A stretch of 64,000 bases of DNA, from assembly GCA_015680685.1 (NCBI GenBank), contig MNCI01004262.1, forward strand, positions 897,663 through 961,662, written 5' to 3'. The position numbers were made by a program, and so were the translations under genes. The first letter of the stretch is position 1, and each line of letters begins with the position of its first letter. The notes below the pieces were generated by a model. That model was not told where the DNA came from. It did not search any database and saw only the letters and a program-made list of their open reading frames with translations. Positions 48,609-60,154 of the stretch are shown in pieces. Source of the DNA: Gnetum montanum. Taxonomy: Eukaryota > Streptophyta > Gnetopsida > Gnetales > Gnetaceae.

Positions 48609-49429
48609 TGCAAACACCACCTTCAATTGATCACTGATGATTCCTCTCCACACTTGATTCTATAGCTAGTAAAGCATGCCAAGGAGTGCTCATGATGATG
48701 GAATAAGATTGCAATGGGATGAGAAGAATTTGGGGTGAGTTAATGGATATATTGGTTATGAGAAAATGCCAAGTAGGCTACTAACGAATCCCAAATGTGT
48801 TGACATGATGGCTTTGGCATAGTTTTGACATGTTCACTAAATGAGAGGGTCTTCATGTTTCATGGTTGACTACTAGTTACTTGTCGATGTTTAAAGGAAT
48901 TGACACTTTTCTCTTGGGCTTCTTTGGCTACTTGGCTCTCTCCTTTTTATTTTAGAGCCATTTTTTTTACTTTAGGCTACATTGGCCTCTTGCCTATGTT
49001 GGAATTTTCTCCCTTGTCTTTTTTCTTTTTTAGGAGTATGAAACACTCATTGGGATTTAATTCCAAGGCCAAATTTGTGTTTCATTTTCTCACTGAATAA
49101 AGTGTGTTTGATTTAGTAAATTGATTAGCTAAGCATTGTTGACAATTTGGTATGTCAAAATCTTACAGAAAATGAAGAATGTGGAAATGTGTTTATAATC
49201 TTGTAGGACTAAGAAGGAAAATGGGATAATATGTTTAAATGAGAGTGTAACACCTCAATGAAAATTTGCAAATTTTGCATGATAAGACTTAATAGCCAAA
49301 TTTGCAATGTAATTGATGGGAATTAAAAGGTAGAAATAATTGCCTATTTTCTCATCAAAAATCCCATCTGGTAGCCTTGTTTTAGCTAAAGTTCTAGTAA
49401 TAGTTAATTTGTAAAATAAAATTTGTAGC
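48609..49429 (-). other. Internal 3' region of element I
   Basis: Similar in places to 24445-24620 of the 23-kb element (AAACACCACCTTCAATTG, then AGCAAG-type phrases). No coding domain seen. Confidence 0.45.
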
Positions 49430-51170
49430 ATATAAGTTGTAAATGTCATTTAATCTTGCTTATAAGCTGTAAAGCTTAAAACATGAAAACATCACTTAAG
49501 CTAGCTTATAAGTTGTCAATGTCATTTAGGCTAGCTTATAAGTTGTTAATGTCATTCAAGTTAGCTTATAAGTTGTAAAGCTTATAACTTGAAAATGTCA
49601 CTTAAGCTAGCTTATAAGTTGTCAATGTCATTTAGGCCAGCTTATAAGCTGTCAATGTCATTTAAGCTAGCTTATAAGCTGAAATGTCATTCAAGCTAGA
49701 TTATAAGCCAAAAATGTCATTTATGCTAGCTTATGAGCCAAAATATCATTTAAGCTAGCTTATGAGCTAAAATATCATTTAAGCTAGCTTATAAGCTCTA
49801 AAGCCCATTAAAGCTTATAAGTTGGAATTTTGGATACTAAAAATTTTATGTACACTAGCATTTTTAGCCTAAAAGCATAATACACTGGCTATAAGCTATG
49901 TATTTATGTTACACATAACTTGTAATGCTCATACAAGTGTATGAAACTATAATCAATGTATATCGTAGCTTATTTAAACTAGATTTGTAGCTGATTTCAT
50001 GACTTTTTGGTAGATCAAATTCCTAGAGAGATACAACAAAGTGGAGTTATAGATTATGTAGTCTTTCCAACATTATTTTGAATGTAGACCTCTCCTAACA
50101 AAAAAATTTTCTAGCCCCATTTATAGTGCAAATTGTGAGAGAAGCCACTGCAAATCAAGTGCAAGATACACTTTGCCATATGAAACTGAATTCTAAAGAT
50201 ATTTTCTTGTTTCAGGCTTGTTTTGAGCTCTTGATCTATATTTTCTAAACTTGTACTTGCACAATTTTTTTTCTACATTAATACAAAGTTTTTAGTTCTT
50301 GCTTTGGTCATATTTAAATGTCTATTTACTATACTTTTATGATTTGCTCTTGAAGTCCTACACATTGTAGTTTTCATTTTTCATGTTTTTTCTAAATACA
50401 CTTAGTACAGATTTTTTAGTCCTTAAGTGATCTACTAGGTTATTTAGTGCACTTTGAATTCTTTTTTGAGGTGTATAGGATTTGGGGTTAAATTTTTTGG
50501 TGCTAGGATTTTCGATTTTCTAGCAGCAAATTTTTCTAGCCTTATAGTTTTTGGCACTAGAAGGAGGATCTTTGCCTAAATTCTTCATCGTACATTAGGT
50601 TACTTGTTGAAATATTTACACTATTTCAATGTTATAAGCTAGCTTATTTACTATTTTTAGCTTATTTATGCAATATAAGATAGCTTATTTGCTTGCTCAT
50701 TTACTATTTTTCAAAAAATCTAGCTTATTTGCCAGCTTGTTCATTATTTCTAGCTTATTTAAGTGATATAAGCTAGCCTATCTTCCAACTTATTTATTAT
50801 TTTCAGCCTATTTATGTGATATAAGCTTGATTATTTGTAGTTCTCTTCCTTTATAAGCTAGCTTATCTGCTAGTTTATTTATAGGCTTTTTCCTGCTTAG
50901 GTCAAACAAGCTACCTTATTTTAAGTCATCCTATTTCAACCAAATAAGCTAGCTTAATTGAGGTTAACTTATTTGCCCTCAAACAAGCTAGCTTATTTAA
51001 TGCAATCCTATTTTACACATGAATTTACTAGAGAAAATTTATTTTTCTTGTTACATTTATAGGTTATATGCTAAGGCCTTTATAGTTGTAGCTTGTTATT
51101 TGAGCTATCTTATAAGTTGTAAATGTCATTAAAGCTAGTTTAAAAAAATTGTACCAAAATATGCTATGAA
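49430..51170. repeat. Array of AAGCTAGCTTAT words
   Basis: Two blocks: 49430-49830 (unit about 30 bases, TCATTTAAGCTAGCTTATAA plus GCTGTCAATG) and 50636-51010 (AAGCTAGCTTATTTGC type). AAGCTAGCTT is a perfect palindrome. A GCACTAGAAGGAGGATC motif at 50553 between the blocks resembles 12378 in element A, so part of this is leader of the Tat-like fragment G. Confidence 0.7.
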
Positions 51171-51289
51171 TTTTTTATGCTATAGCTTCTTACATTGCAG
51201 TTCTATGCCACGTGATTTAATTTAATTTAATAAAAAATATTTTTATTAACATTTAAAATTAAAAATTAAATTAAAGCTTTCAATAACTT

Positions 51290-52405
51290 GACTAAGTAAT
51301 TGGTTCTACATATTTTATACGTATTACCTCAACTATTGTATTGCGCAACATCATTTCCATGGCCTTGAAATAGGAATATGCTCATGTATATGACCCCTAA
51401 GGTCATAGCCATAGCAGAGCATAGATAATTCCTTAAGTAGTTAGGACTTGGTCCATTACATGTAAACATTAATGAACAATACTGTAACTTTATATGTGCA
51501 AAAAACCAAGTACTCCATGCAAAGAGTTTGACTCTAAGCATCACTATGAATTGACCTATAAGGATGGGAAGGAATACATCTCTTCATCATATGATCCCAT
51601 CAAATTATCTAAATTTTACATGAAATTGTTAGCATAGTTAGTAAGTGCGAATGACGATGGTGAAGTTAGTGAAAAGGCTACTTTAGGGTTCCACCTAGTG
51701 GATCAAGATGAGTTCGGAGCTGAATATGAGCCAAATATGTTCACAGGGGACATTTTGCAATGATCTATTGAAAAATTAATTATGCTCAAATTTGTGCCTC
51801 TTATTTTAGTAGTGAACCAAACTCCCCTTGTGACCTCCACAAGCTAAAGTTTTCAACCCACCTTCTTGTTCATCTCACTATTCACATTTACATCCTTTAC
51901 TACTATGCCTCAACCTTCACTGGTAATTCCCTCTATGCCCCAACCTTTCATAGTAATGGATGGTCCTTCTCTTGAAATACAAATTCCATGCATATCACAT
52001 AATAGATTTTTCTTTCAATAGCCCCTTTATTCCTCATGCCCTAATGCAAACATCATTCCTTGTGTTTAATCCTCCCATAACAGTAGTCACAAGACCTCTC
52101 AAATCTATACCAATGCCCATTACACAATTACAAACCATCCAATAACAACAAGTGTAATCCTCAAAAGCTCCACAAGGTCTAAATCAAACTTTCTAACCAA
52201 TCCAAAACCTTATTGAGAAGCTAAAAAAGCTCAAGGCTAGTACAACACAAACGATAAATGTTATGGACTTTTACCAAGATGATTTTATTAGCCCTACCAT
52301 TCCTCAAATAACCTTGCTCATGAGTGTGCCTATCCCAAACTTCAATAAATACAATGATGAAGGAGATCCTAATGCACACCTTATCACCTTTGAGAATCAT
52401 TGAAC
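51290..52405 (+). pseudogene. gag: Truncated Tat-like gag (fragment G)
   Basis: Reads as the same gag as 13081-14000. The block at 52255-52400 (DFYQDDFISP.., FNKYNDEGDPNAHLITFE) aligns with 13812-13950 (DFYQDGPISP.., FTKYNGERDPNVHLITF). It stops abruptly at 52405, where a G-rich run begins. The rest of the element is missing. Confidence 0.75.
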
Positions 52406-52408
52406 TTA

Positions 52409-52445
52409 AAAAGCGAGGGGGCGGGGGGGTGGTGTGGTGGTGGTG
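52409..52445 (+). repeat. G-rich simple sequence at a breakpoint
   Basis: Runs of five and seven G, then GGTGGTGTGGTGGTGGTG. It lies exactly where the gag homology ends. Confidence 0.85.
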
Positions 52446-52968
52446 AGAGATGAATAAGTTTCCCATATAAAAAAAATTATTTGAAGTAAATCACATCAAA
52501 ATTAACATGGTTTCCAAACATGAGTAGTCCACACTTAGAGGGTAGTTCACAAGCACACCTTATAACTTTTTTCCTTCCAAATTATGGTTTGAAGTATCCA
52601 CACCTTATACAATCTTCAAGCCCTGCTTTGGCATGTTGTGATGCTATACCAACCACTCAACATTGCAAGGTCTAGTCAAGATTAAAATGTGATTTTAGGC
52701 TTTCACAACCTTTATAATCTTGAGCTTTTCTCAAGAGTGTTATGTTGCAACAACAACCACTCAATCCTGTAGGATCCTGACTAACTTAATCAAGATACCT
52801 TACTACAAGAAGCACATCAATCCCACAAGGTAATAAGGGAGAACAATTAGAAGGGATGAATGCAACTTAGTTTTCTGATCCTTGTACTTTGAGGTACAAC
52901 ACAATTTGCAATGGACAAATGATAATACAATGATGAGGAACAATGATTACAATTTATGAATCACCATT
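52446..52968. other. AT-rich stretch, nothing recognised
   Basis: No ORF or domain. Contains CTCAATC and AAGCACA-type phrases but no clear repeat. Confidence 0.4.
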
Positions 52969-53804
52969 TGATATCAGCCGTGATGTCGGGTATGCAATGT
53001 TGGAGCCACAACATTGGGGCTTGGATCTAACGTCAGATGTTTGACGTCAGGGTATATACCCTGAGTCTATAAATACCACACTTAGGCTCTAGTTTTGAAT
53101 AATTTTTTCATTAGTTAGTTTTCAATTTTCAAGTAAGGTAGCGAAGCTCTTGCTATTTCTTCCTCTTAGAGTTAGAATATCTTCTAGGTGCTCATAGAAG
53201 GAGTCTAAAGTGTGCATGGTTCTTTGTTCAAAAACTAATGTACCTAAGTATAGTAGCGTGATGGGAATTAAATGAACTGTTTTGACAATCCTTGTAGCAC
53301 TGAGAATAGCTTAATATTTTCCTTATTACATTTTACTTTACTATTCTTTACTTTAATGCATTTGATTAAATAATTGATCTCTAGCAGTTAGTGAACATGA
53401 ACATGACCACTTCGAGCATTCATATAGTACTTGGTAACCTAACAATGCTTAACGTTTGGTAATCCAGTAGTGTATATGTGTTCAAGAAAGTGAGGTAGTT
53501 ACTTGTGTTAGGCTAGATAGACAATAGACATTAGTTTTCAATCTACTCTACCCTTATTCTTATTGTAGGTGATTACATCCATAAAATATAAAATGACAAA
53601 AATTCATATTTCTCAATTACACTTAAATCATATCCTTGAGCCTCACAAGTGTAGTTGGGAAGAAAATGAATGTTCTCAATGTCATTTTACTTCCTAGAGG
53701 AACTAGTGTATGAGATATTTATAGGTCCACAGAATTTGACTGGATCATGTGTAACACCTTAGTGATTTGTATGGTTCAATGTAGGGGTACCTCGCCACTC
53801 ATTA
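52969..53804 (+). repeat. 5' LTR of element E
   Basis: Starts TGATATCAGCCGTGATG and ends GCCACTCATTA (CA changed to TA). TATA box TCTATAAATAC at 53066-53076. The left edge is inferred from the 3' LTR start and is uncertain. Confidence 0.6.
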
Positions 53805-53825
53805 TTGGCATCATTTCCAGGTACC
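53805..53825 (+). other. Primer binding site of element E (tRNA-Asp type, degenerate)
   Basis: TTGGCATCATTTCCAGGTAC directly after the LTR, against the tRNA-Asp complement. Confidence 0.65.
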
Positions 53826-53989
53826 TTTTTTTTGTTTTGTGCACTATCTAGGACCCAATGAAAGTATTTAAATTTTTGCAATGAATATGAGAGTCACATC
53901 TTATTTCACAATTACTACAACAAATTCTCAGAGCACACTGTCATTTTTTGTTTTGCTAATTAAAAATATCTTCTTTTCATAGGAGCACT

Positions 53990-56690
53990 TATTTGCCCAA
54001 GCCTAATAATGTTCATCCATCAAAGCCTCAATAGTATCAAATTACATATACTCATCTTGATGAGTATGTATCAAACTTCACCTTCATCCTACACCATGAT
54101 GAATAGTTACAGTGGCATAACATGGAGGATAGCATTATATTACCACTCGATCATGCTACTCTTCCAATTCTTTATCAAATGCTTGCACAATGTGGTCTTT
54201 AAGACTGCGATGGGGAATATATCATGGAGGATGTCGATGCTAGGAATTATCATCCCATTGAAGCAGAACACTTGCGGGATCGATAGCTGGAGTAGTCCTA
54301 TGAATTTCGAAGGGAAAAGGGCTTAACAATTCTCCATTCTTGTTGTACCAACAAGCTAGTGGGGAATCCTTCTTTAGGAGTTTTCCACTTAATGATGCTC
54401 CTCTCTTTTACTTTAGTGATGGAGGTCAAAAATAGAATTTGCACTTCACAATTCACAATCCTGATTCTAGTAACAAGGGATCCAATGGCAAAGACAGATC
54501 CGGAGGGGCAAGTCAAGATAGGGATGCTGGCAAGAAGCATGATTGTGATCATGGTTGTGATCATTGAAGAGGTGGTAGTAGGCATTGTGATAGTCTGATT
54601 CTCCTTCCCTTTTGTCATCTTTTTCTTCTAGCTTTGATCATGATCGTAGAAGGTGATATTGTAATGGAGGTGATCAAGATGAGTGCAATGACCAATAGGA
54701 CCATAATAATAAAGGGGAACTTTGTGTAAGGAAAGATCAAGGATGCCGATGTTCAAGAGAGGCACATCACCATGAATAAAGGGGTAGTAGAGGGCATTGT
54801 AGGCACCATGATCATGGCCTCAATGAGCCTCTATTTGCTACCCAAAGTATGCTTAACATTGTAGAGGCAGTCAAAATTCCAACAATGCATGTGAAAGATA
54901 GTCAAATAAAATGGTTAGACATGTACAATATTCCTTGATTTGAAGGAGGATATAACTCTGATCTACAGAATCATCTTCAAGCTTTTCAAGATGTATGTGC
55001 CTTGCAAAACATAGAGAATGAGTGGTAGAAATTCAAGTTGTTTTCCAGGACACTCATCAAAGAAGCAAAGAACTAGTAATGATCCTTAGAACCAGAATCT
55101 ATCAAATGATGGAATACCATGCTTGAAATGTTTAAGGATAAGTATCAAACGTACTCCTGATCCATGATTTGAGGGGGGATACAATGCTGATACAAAAAAC
55201 CACATACAGGCATTCCATGATGCTTGTGCCTTGAAAAATATTGAAAACGAGTGGCAAAAGTTAAAGTTGTTCCCTAGTACACTCATAAAAGAAGCAAAAA
55301 GTTGGTACCGGTCTTTAGAGTCAGAAACCATTAGGAGGTGGAGTACAATGCTAGAATTGTTTAATGATAAATACCAAATGTACTCTAGAGTGTCCAACTT
55401 GTGTATATAGATCCAAGGATGGAAGCAGGATAATCACAAACCCTTGGATGCTACCATGGGCTGATATTATGCATTGCTACATCGTTGCCCGGACCATGGT
55501 TATGCACAACGGGATCAACTCCACCACCTCGTAGATGGGCTAAGACATGAAACTAGGAGAACCCTTGGAACATATTCCCAAGGGAGATTATCAGAACTTA
55601 GGTCCCACAAAATTAATTAATTCTTGGAGGAAGTAGCTAAGGAAGAAGGGGAACTACAGAAAAGAGAAAGCACAAAAGAGTACAACTGCTATCCTTCACT
55701 CCGAAAGAGGGGAGTAAGATTTTGTGAGGAAGAGGATGAGTCACCACTCGAAGAGTTGGTGAATAGAAAAACCTTTCCACTTCAGAAATTAACAATAGAA
55801 GTGTCAACTAAGGTAGATGAAATATGGAGCTCCTTAGATAGTAAAATTGAAACCATTCTAAAAGTCATAGAGGAGTCTCAAGAACGAAGTAGTGACCATG
55901 ATAAGAAAAAGTGGAGAGATTTAGACCATGCATGTAACAAGGGTAAGGGAAAAATGACTATCGCTGATGAGGTTGTGGACTTGGATATGGACAATGAAGA
56001 TGGATGTGAGATCTACCAATATGACCATCTGAAAGGATGTTGCCCAATAATCTCACATCTACAAGAGTCTGGGGTGTATGCACTCAACCCAAGACTTAAC
56101 ATAAGGCAAGCACCCCGAAGGTTACCTTATTTCCAAGGTAACCCAAGGTAGTTCCACCAACCTTTAACATATTATCCAAGTGGAACTCCGCCACAACCTA
56201 TCAAGTAGCACCAGCAATGGCAATACCCACAGTCATGGGGGATGCCACTACCTAGACAACAATACCCTTATCGGCAACCAGATCCATATAGCTATTACGT
56301 GTAGCAGCTAGTTTCTCCTAGTGACTCTATGGATCACACAACCCCACAATGTCACTACTAAGTTTGGGAGTATTTTAGGACTCCTTCTCTTCTAGGAGAC
56401 ACACCACATGCATATCATCCTCCAAATCCATCTGCCACTCATACGCTGATAGTTCCACTACCACCCACTCCAACAATGCAAGGGAAACTCCCCACTCAAC
56501 CACAGCAACATAATGCTACGAGAACTATAAACCTTCAACCCACTGCTAGTTCTAACAACTACACAAAGAGAAGACCTTTCTTCAGAACCAAAAGCTCAAA
56601 CAAGCTCTCACAACCAAAAGAAGTTGAGTTTGTGCATGTTCCTCCAACAAATAAGGCTTCGGAGCTCCCTTCAAACTAGCAACAGAGCTC
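53990..56690 (+). pseudogene. gag: Athila-like gag (element E)
   Basis: Broken at the start; histidine/arginine-rich patches lie at 54640-54800. The capsid region is at 54930-55600 and includes a duplicated block (54928-55156 and 55157-55385). After a stop there is a 175-codon open stretch (55624-56151) with EEVAKEEGELQKRE.., an acidic patch (VVDLDMDNEDG) and YQYDHLKGCCPII. 56476-56679 is proline/asparagine-rich. The element at 4027 and element D have the same order. Confidence 0.75.
54928..55385 (+). repeat. 229-bp tandem duplication inside gag
   Basis: Two diverged copies with offset 229, sharing for example ATGTTTAAGGATAAGTATC / TTGTTTAATGATAAATACC and CACTCATCAAAGAAGCAAAG / CACTCATAAAAGAAGCAAAA. 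Only one copy occurs in element D. 229 is not a multiple of three. Confidence 0.85.
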
Positions 56691-56703
56691 AACGCACACG
56701 ATT

Positions 56704-57171
56704 ATGTTAACACATACTGTTACTGATTGGATCAAGGTGGGCCACCTTCCCAAGAAATTCTTTGATCTTGGAAGCCCCCTAATTTATCTCCAAGTAGTTG
56801 GGAATGAACCTCATAAGGGTCTTCTTAACTTAGATTTCGGAGTCAACTTAATCTCACGAGAAATGTATAAAGCCTGGAACCTACCTCCACTCAAGAAGAG
56901 AAATATTCAACTAGAGTTGGCTGACCAGTCCATCACTGTTCCTTTGGGACAAGTTGAGGACATTGTTACCACCGTGTGTGGTTGGTCATACCCAGCTGAT
57001 TTCCTGGTGATCCAAATAAACAATGACAAAAGGGACTTCCTAATTATAATGGGAAGGGCATGGCTGAGTAAAATAGATGCATGCCTAGAAATCCGTGATC
57101 TTTCCTTGGAAATATCTAAGGAAAACATTTATGAAAAGATCGAGAAGAAGAAAGTTTCATGCATCACATAG
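56704..57171 (+). pseudogene. pro: Aspartic protease, Athila type (element E)
   Basis: 155 codons open. The order matches the protease of Athila-type elements: a substrate-side strand, the active-site region LNLDFGVNLIS (D-F-G in place of D-[TSL]-G), ELADQSITVP, then GWSYPADFLVIQ and, at the end, IIMGRAWLSKIDA, corresponding to the ILGRP box. The open reading frame is long for this region, but the active-site residues are altered and no pol follows. It would process gag in an active element. Confidence 0.75.
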
Positions 57172-57192
57172 AGTGACTTAGAGGATGATGAT

Positions 57193-57486
57193 ATGGAGGA
57201 ATGCTCAGCATTTCCTGCATGCAATTGGTGCACCCAGGAAGTCAACATAAAAAAGTGCCTATATGTAGCAACCACACAACAAGAGAACACCCAGTGGTTG
57301 ATAGCTAATCAAGAGAGCAGCCCACCAACATGCATGGAACGAACTGGAGAAACAACTTGCACCCACAACGAAAGCATAGATACATTGGAATATGAGTGTC
57401 GCCAACTTCCAACCCTTAACTTGAAAACATCAATTGAGAGAAGTTGGACACTTTTAGGAAATTCAAAAAAATGCTCATTATTTTGA
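57193..57486 (+). CDS. Open tail after the protease, unknown
   Basis: 97 codons open, starting MEECSAFPACNWCTQEV. Separated from the protease frame by one TAG stop (57169-57171) and 21 bases in the same frame, so it may be the rest of the protease polyprotein. No domain recognised. Cysteine-rich start. Confidence 0.4.
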   Translation: MEECSAFPACNWCTQEVNIKKCLYVATTQQENTQWLIANQESSPPTCMERTGETTCTHNESIDTLEYECRQLPTLNLKTSIERSWTLLGNSKKCSLF

Positions 57487-58600
57487 TTCTCTCCCTTTCA
57501 ATTTAGTCATGGGGGAGATGGACACCTATGCTGATCATTCGAGGCCCTCAGTTCTTTTTTAGATTTTTGTTTTACACATTTTTTTTACACATTTTTGTTT
57601 TGCACTTTTTGGTTTTACAATTTCTTTAACTTTTCTTGTTTTTGTTTTACGAAATCATTTGTACTTTTCATTTCTTTGTGTGTGTGTTTGTGTGTGTGCT
57701 TATCTATTTTGTTAAGTTTGTCACCCAATAAGTGCTCTAATGATGGTATGAACTATTTTCTATTGGTTGCTAATGTTTAGCTTTTTCCTTTAAGATTATG
57801 ATGTTGATACTAAGGTATGGTTCTTTTGATATGACAGGTAATGAGTCCACTTCATCCATACATCCATAAATTTCTATGGTCTCTCTTGGCTTGGAACTAT
57901 ATAGTTCCTTTCTCAATAATAAAAACTATAACGAATTGGTGACTGGGCATTTCTCAAACTAAGAAAGGACTCAAGGATTGAAAAGGGTGTGGCTTCAAGG
58001 GAACTTGATGCATTTGTGTTTTCCATTCTCTTGGATGCTTGGATGTTTTCTTCTTGAGTTTTCCTTCCCATTCAGACATTGCTCCATTTTTGGGAAGCTG
58101 AGTTAATAAAAATAACAAAGTCTTTGCATGGTGTGGCTCTCACGTATAAACACAGAAAAAAAATGAGAAAAGAAAAGAAAAGAAAAGAAAAACAGTGAGA
58201 ATTCAAAGCACACCCCTTAGATGAAATAATTATTTGGGCTACAAGCACTAGTTATGGAACTAAAATAAACTTGTTCCCTCTAACTAAGGCCCTTCTCGCT
58301 TCCCATTCTCTCCTCCTTCGTTTCGTTGGAATGGTGGTGGCTCTTTGGTGAAGGCATGCTTGTTACTTCAAGTGGATGGATTGGCTAAATGCATTAATGT
58401 GAAGTCACTAGATGTGGTTTGTTTGAGGCCAGACTTGGAATGGGATCTACTAAGTCACATTAATCATTAACTACACAAGGGGCTATACACCACCTTGTTC
58501 TTGAGACTCCATTCCATTCTCCTCTTTCCATCATTCTTTCTCCATTGATCACCTCATTGCCGGTTATATCATTAATGTATATTTTGGTTGAACACATCAT
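57487..58600 (+). repeat. Conserved 3' non-coding block, copy 2
   Basis: 57830-58600 matches the reverse complement of 5700-6500 in the 4-kb element. 57540-57720 is T-rich with a TG run at 57680. A (AAAAG)n run lies at about 58158-58190. Confidence 0.65.
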
Positions 58601-58820
58601 TTTATTTATGGTAAATTCTTGTAGTTAAGAATTTAACTTTTGTTTCCAAGTAACATTCCTAGAGCCTCCGGACTCTTTGAATGTGGGTTTGCTAGGGCAT
58701 TAAAGGCATGAGCCTGCTTTGGGGAGGACCCACTAGCATTCCTCTTTGGTACATCAGTTAATTTATTTCCCTTAAACATTTGCGCAATCCACTCTATTGT
58801 GTTCATTTCCATCTTGACAT

Positions 58821-58916
58821 CTATTTCATCAACATTATAGTTGTCTCTTTTTCTCCATCTTTCTTGTTCTTTTTCTTTCTCCATTCTACTGCTACCGGAT
58901 GTTTGCTCTTAGTCAT
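58821..58916 (-). CDS. Antisense small ORF, copy 2
   Basis: ATG at 58916, 31 codons (M-T-K-S-K-H-P-V..). An overlapping frame, 58884-58633, is open for 83 codons and includes NASGSSPKQAHAFNALANP, which aligns with broken copies at 5580-5640 and 63930-63990. The longest surviving form of the antisense ORF is here. See the findings. Confidence 0.45.
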   Translation of the reverse strand: MTKSKHPVAVEWRKKKNKKDGEKETTIMLMK

Positions 58917-59121
58917 GGGGGTCCAGACCCAATTTTTTCAATTTTCTCCTAAACCCTACACCTTCGGTAGTCACCATTATTATATCTCTAGACTCATATA
59001 AGCCATACCACAACTTAGCCAATGGACCTTTCACCGAAGCAAGGTATTAACTACATTGTGATTCATTTATCCTTACTAATACAAAGACTGTGTTGTGTGT
59101 GCAAATGGAAATTATGCAACA

Positions 59122-59316
59122 ATGGATTGGATCTGGAGGGAACACTTAGAATGGATCGATGCTGAAGCAGCTATGCAAGGAACGAGATGGATGGCGCGCT
59201 TACGGATAGACAACGAAAGGCACAATCTTGGTGTTGGTAGTGGCAGACTTCTTCTCTCTTCTCTCTTCTCTCTCAGCTACCAAATAAGGCCTGATGTCAA
59301 ATGTATAAAGTGTTGA
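59122..59316 (+). CDS. Small sense ORF near polypurine tract, copy 2
   Basis: Reads MDWIWREHLEW..AMQGTRWMARLRIDN.. for 64 codons (an in-frame ATG also lies at 59095). The related copy at 63535-63359 is open too. It ends about 150 bases before the polypurine tract. No known domain. Confidence 0.45.
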   Translation: MDWIWREHLEWIDAEAAMQGTRWMARLRIDNERHNLGVGSGRLLLSSLFSLSYQIRPDVKCIKC

Positions 59317-59464
59317 ATCCTATTGTCATGAACACCAGTTTTGTCATGTTCTGTAATGATGATTTGTTCACATGTCATCCCATTCACCATTAGCTCCATT
59401 CAAGTCAATAATCCCATACCTTCCCAATATTTTGTAAGGAAATCGAGGATGAGTTTTTATTCAG

Positions 59465-59475
59465 TCATGGGGGTA
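59465..59475 (+). other. Polypurine tract of element E
   Basis: TCATGGGGGTA directly before TGATGGGATGCG. Confidence 0.85.
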
Positions 59476-60154
59476 TGATGGGATGCGATATTGCATGGGC
59501 CATGATATCACAAACATGATATTACATCGGCCCTGATATCGCATCCCTCGTGATATCACGTATGTGATATCACGTCTTCCCCTGCGATATCGCGTATGTG
59601 ATATCGTAGCGCATCTCCAAGTCTATAAATAAGAGGCGGCTCTCCCTTGTTTCACCTTCTAGATCTAGACCCTTAGCAAAACTCTAGTAGTTTTACCTCT
59701 CCAGAGATAGAATAATTTCCATGTGCCTGGAGTAGGAGCTCCAAAGTGAATAGATCTTTATTCGAGCAATTTTGTACCTAAATGCACAATTGTGTATGGC
59801 AATAAAGATGAACTGTTGGATAAACCTTGTAGTGCATGGAATAGGCTAAATAGGACTTTAATTATTTTTATTTATTTTTCATCATTTAAATTCTTTATTA
59901 GTTNTTAATTAGTCTCTTCACCTTTTCCCTCATTAGCATAGGCGATAAAACATAAAAGATATAAAAATCACATACCTTAGACTTACTTAACCATAAAACC
60001 ATGAAAAATACAACTAACTCTAGGAAGACAACGAATGATTAACGTTAAGTGTTCCATAGGGCATGTAGGCACTTAGTCTGTGGAGTTCGACCGGATTGCA
60101 TGTGTAATGCTCGTATTCATATGGTTGAGTGTAGGGGTACCTCGCCACTCATCA
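59476..60154 (+). repeat. 3' LTR of element E
   Basis: 679 bases, TGATGGG...CTCATCA. U3 has GATATC palindromes (59490-59610). TATA box TCTATAAATAAG at about 59622. An ambiguous base lies at 59904. Confidence 0.8.

Larger units (their letters stand above)
52969..60154 (+). mobile_element. Athila-like element E, gag-protease only
   Basis: A 7.2 kb unit: 5' LTR (about 52969-53804), tRNA-Asp-type primer site, gag with an internal duplication, protease, a long 3' region with sense and antisense small ORFs, polypurine tract and 3' LTR (59476-60154). No RT, RNase H or integrase. The two LTRs are related but rather different, and no target duplication was found, so they could come from different insertions. 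Non-autonomous if whole. Confidence 0.7.

Noticed and set aside
49430-51010. Centromeric or other independent satellite
   Set aside because: The units are degenerate and tied to the leader of a Tat-like gag; too few copies for a satellite.
54009-54618. Plus and minus frames of about 100 codons
   Set aside because: They overlap the decayed gag N-terminal part and do not match it in frame.
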